Shown: positions 63,676 through 64,000 of the stretch, one piece after another
Layout: every line of letters begins with the position of its first letter
How positions within the stretch are numbered: position 1 is the stretch's first letter
Origin: Massilia polaris
GTDB lineage: Bacteria; Pseudomonadota; Gammaproteobacteria; Burkholderiales; Burkholderiaceae_D
Direction: 5' to 3'
DNA: 64,000 nt
Assembly (NCBI RefSeq): GCF_012927275.1
Contig: NZ_JABBGG010000003.1
Span: 62,001-126,000, forward strand
Position numbers and translations under genes: made by a program
Notes under the pieces: generated by a model
What the model was told of the DNA's origin: nothing
Database searches by the model: none
Seen by the model: the letters and a program-made list of their open reading frames with translations, nothing else

Positions 63676-64000
63676 ATCCGTTCTGTTCCAGCTGGCGCCG
63701 CATCTCGTCCATCTCGCCCACCAGCCAGGCGCGGAAGCGCTGCACCTTCGGCATGTTCTCCTTGCGTGGATTAACCAGGAAGCGGTAGCCATTGGCGAAC
63801 GGCGCGCTGCGGCAGTTGATCTGCCTGAGTGAGCCTTTCAGGATGTCCTGGCAGGCGATCCCGTACGCCACCAGCGCGATCCCCTGCCCCGCCACCGCGG
63901 CCTGCGCAAGCACGCCCCAGTGGCTGTACCCGCGCGAGAAATCGTATTTGCCTTTCAATGCGCGGTTCTCATTAAGCAGCTGAAGCCATGACTCCGGCGA
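63674..64000 (-). CDS. LysR-family regulator, C-terminal part (cut by window edge)
   Basis: The last 108 residues of a LysR-type effector-binding domain, open to the window end. SPESWLQLLNENRALKGKYD, VLAQAAVAGQGIALVAYGI and ANGYRFLVNPRKENMPKVQR match the GcvA-like subgroup, whose C-terminal ends have this pattern. The helix-turn-helix lies outside the window. Converges with the peptide transporter. Confidence 0.85.
   Translation of the reverse strand, partial: SPESWLQLLNENRALKGKYDFSRGYSHWGVLAQAAVAGQGIALVAYGIACQDILKGSLRQINCRSAPFANGYRFLVNPRKENMPKVQRFRAWLVGEMDEMRRQLEQNG

Overview
The window is chromosomal DNA from a high-GC Gram-negative bacterium, most likely a betaproteobacterium of the order Burkholderiales, probably Oxalobacteraceae (Massilia/Duganella/Janthinobacterium-like). 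This rests on protein wording and on gene orders such as lolC-lolD-tatD-comEC, upp next to an Hpt protein, an RpfE-type gene overlapping recJ, and recJ / prfB / lysS in the same order as in other proteobacteria. It is a placement by inspection, not by a database search. Coding density is high, and no insertion sequence, prophage or CRISPR array is visible.

Layout. 1-4.7 kb: phosphoenolpyruvate synthase (cut by the window edge) overlapped by a DUF5996 gene, then an amino-acid permease and tRNA-Val(CAC). 4.8-10 kb: part of a type VI secretion locus, tssE-tssF-tssG on the minus strand and tssK divergent on the plus strand, followed by a decayed coding fragment. 10-17 kb: housekeeping genes (dnaQ, rnhA, a SAM methyltransferase, gloB, aceB with a divergent LysR gene, a cold-shock gene, upp with an orphan Hpt). 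17-22.5 kb: an AidB-like acyl-CoA dehydrogenase, then a coupled PAS-GGDEF-EAL / HDOD signalling pair. 22.5-38.8 kb: aroC, a CBS protein, metY, an alpha/beta hydrolase, yihY, wrbA, a D-2-hydroxyacid dehydrogenase, an FtsX permease with an AttH-like secreted protein, an ABC exporter, a threonine aldolase, thyA and folA. 38.9-50.9 kb: a large basic amino-acid decarboxylase, dcd, a hydrolase, the comEC-tatD-lolD-lolC block (minus strand), an RpfE-type gene and recJ.

50.9-56.7 kb is an accessory segment lying between recJ and prfB, which are neighbours in many proteobacteria. It holds two small minus-strand genes, a five-gene plus-strand run (Xre/MbcA/ParS-type antitoxin, RES-domain toxin, DUF2288, SAM methyltransferase, 78-residue orphan) with a good sigma-70 promoter and overlapping junctions, and a minus-strand CpdB-like lipoprotein carrying an unusual C-terminal Sel1-like extension. 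56.7-64 kb returns to core genes: prfB with its programmed +1 frameshift, a HAD phosphatase overlapping it, lysS, a small repeat-bearing membrane protein, ppnN, a POT peptide transporter, and a LysR gene cut by the window edge.

The best candidates for something undescribed are the extended antitoxin-RES-DUF2288-methyltransferase-orphan operon, the FtsX/AttH pair lacking its ATPase, the split and apparently eroded T6SS locus, a GGDEF-EAL protein that has lost a metal-ligand Asp, and a 34-bp perfect palindrome present at two distant intergenic sites.
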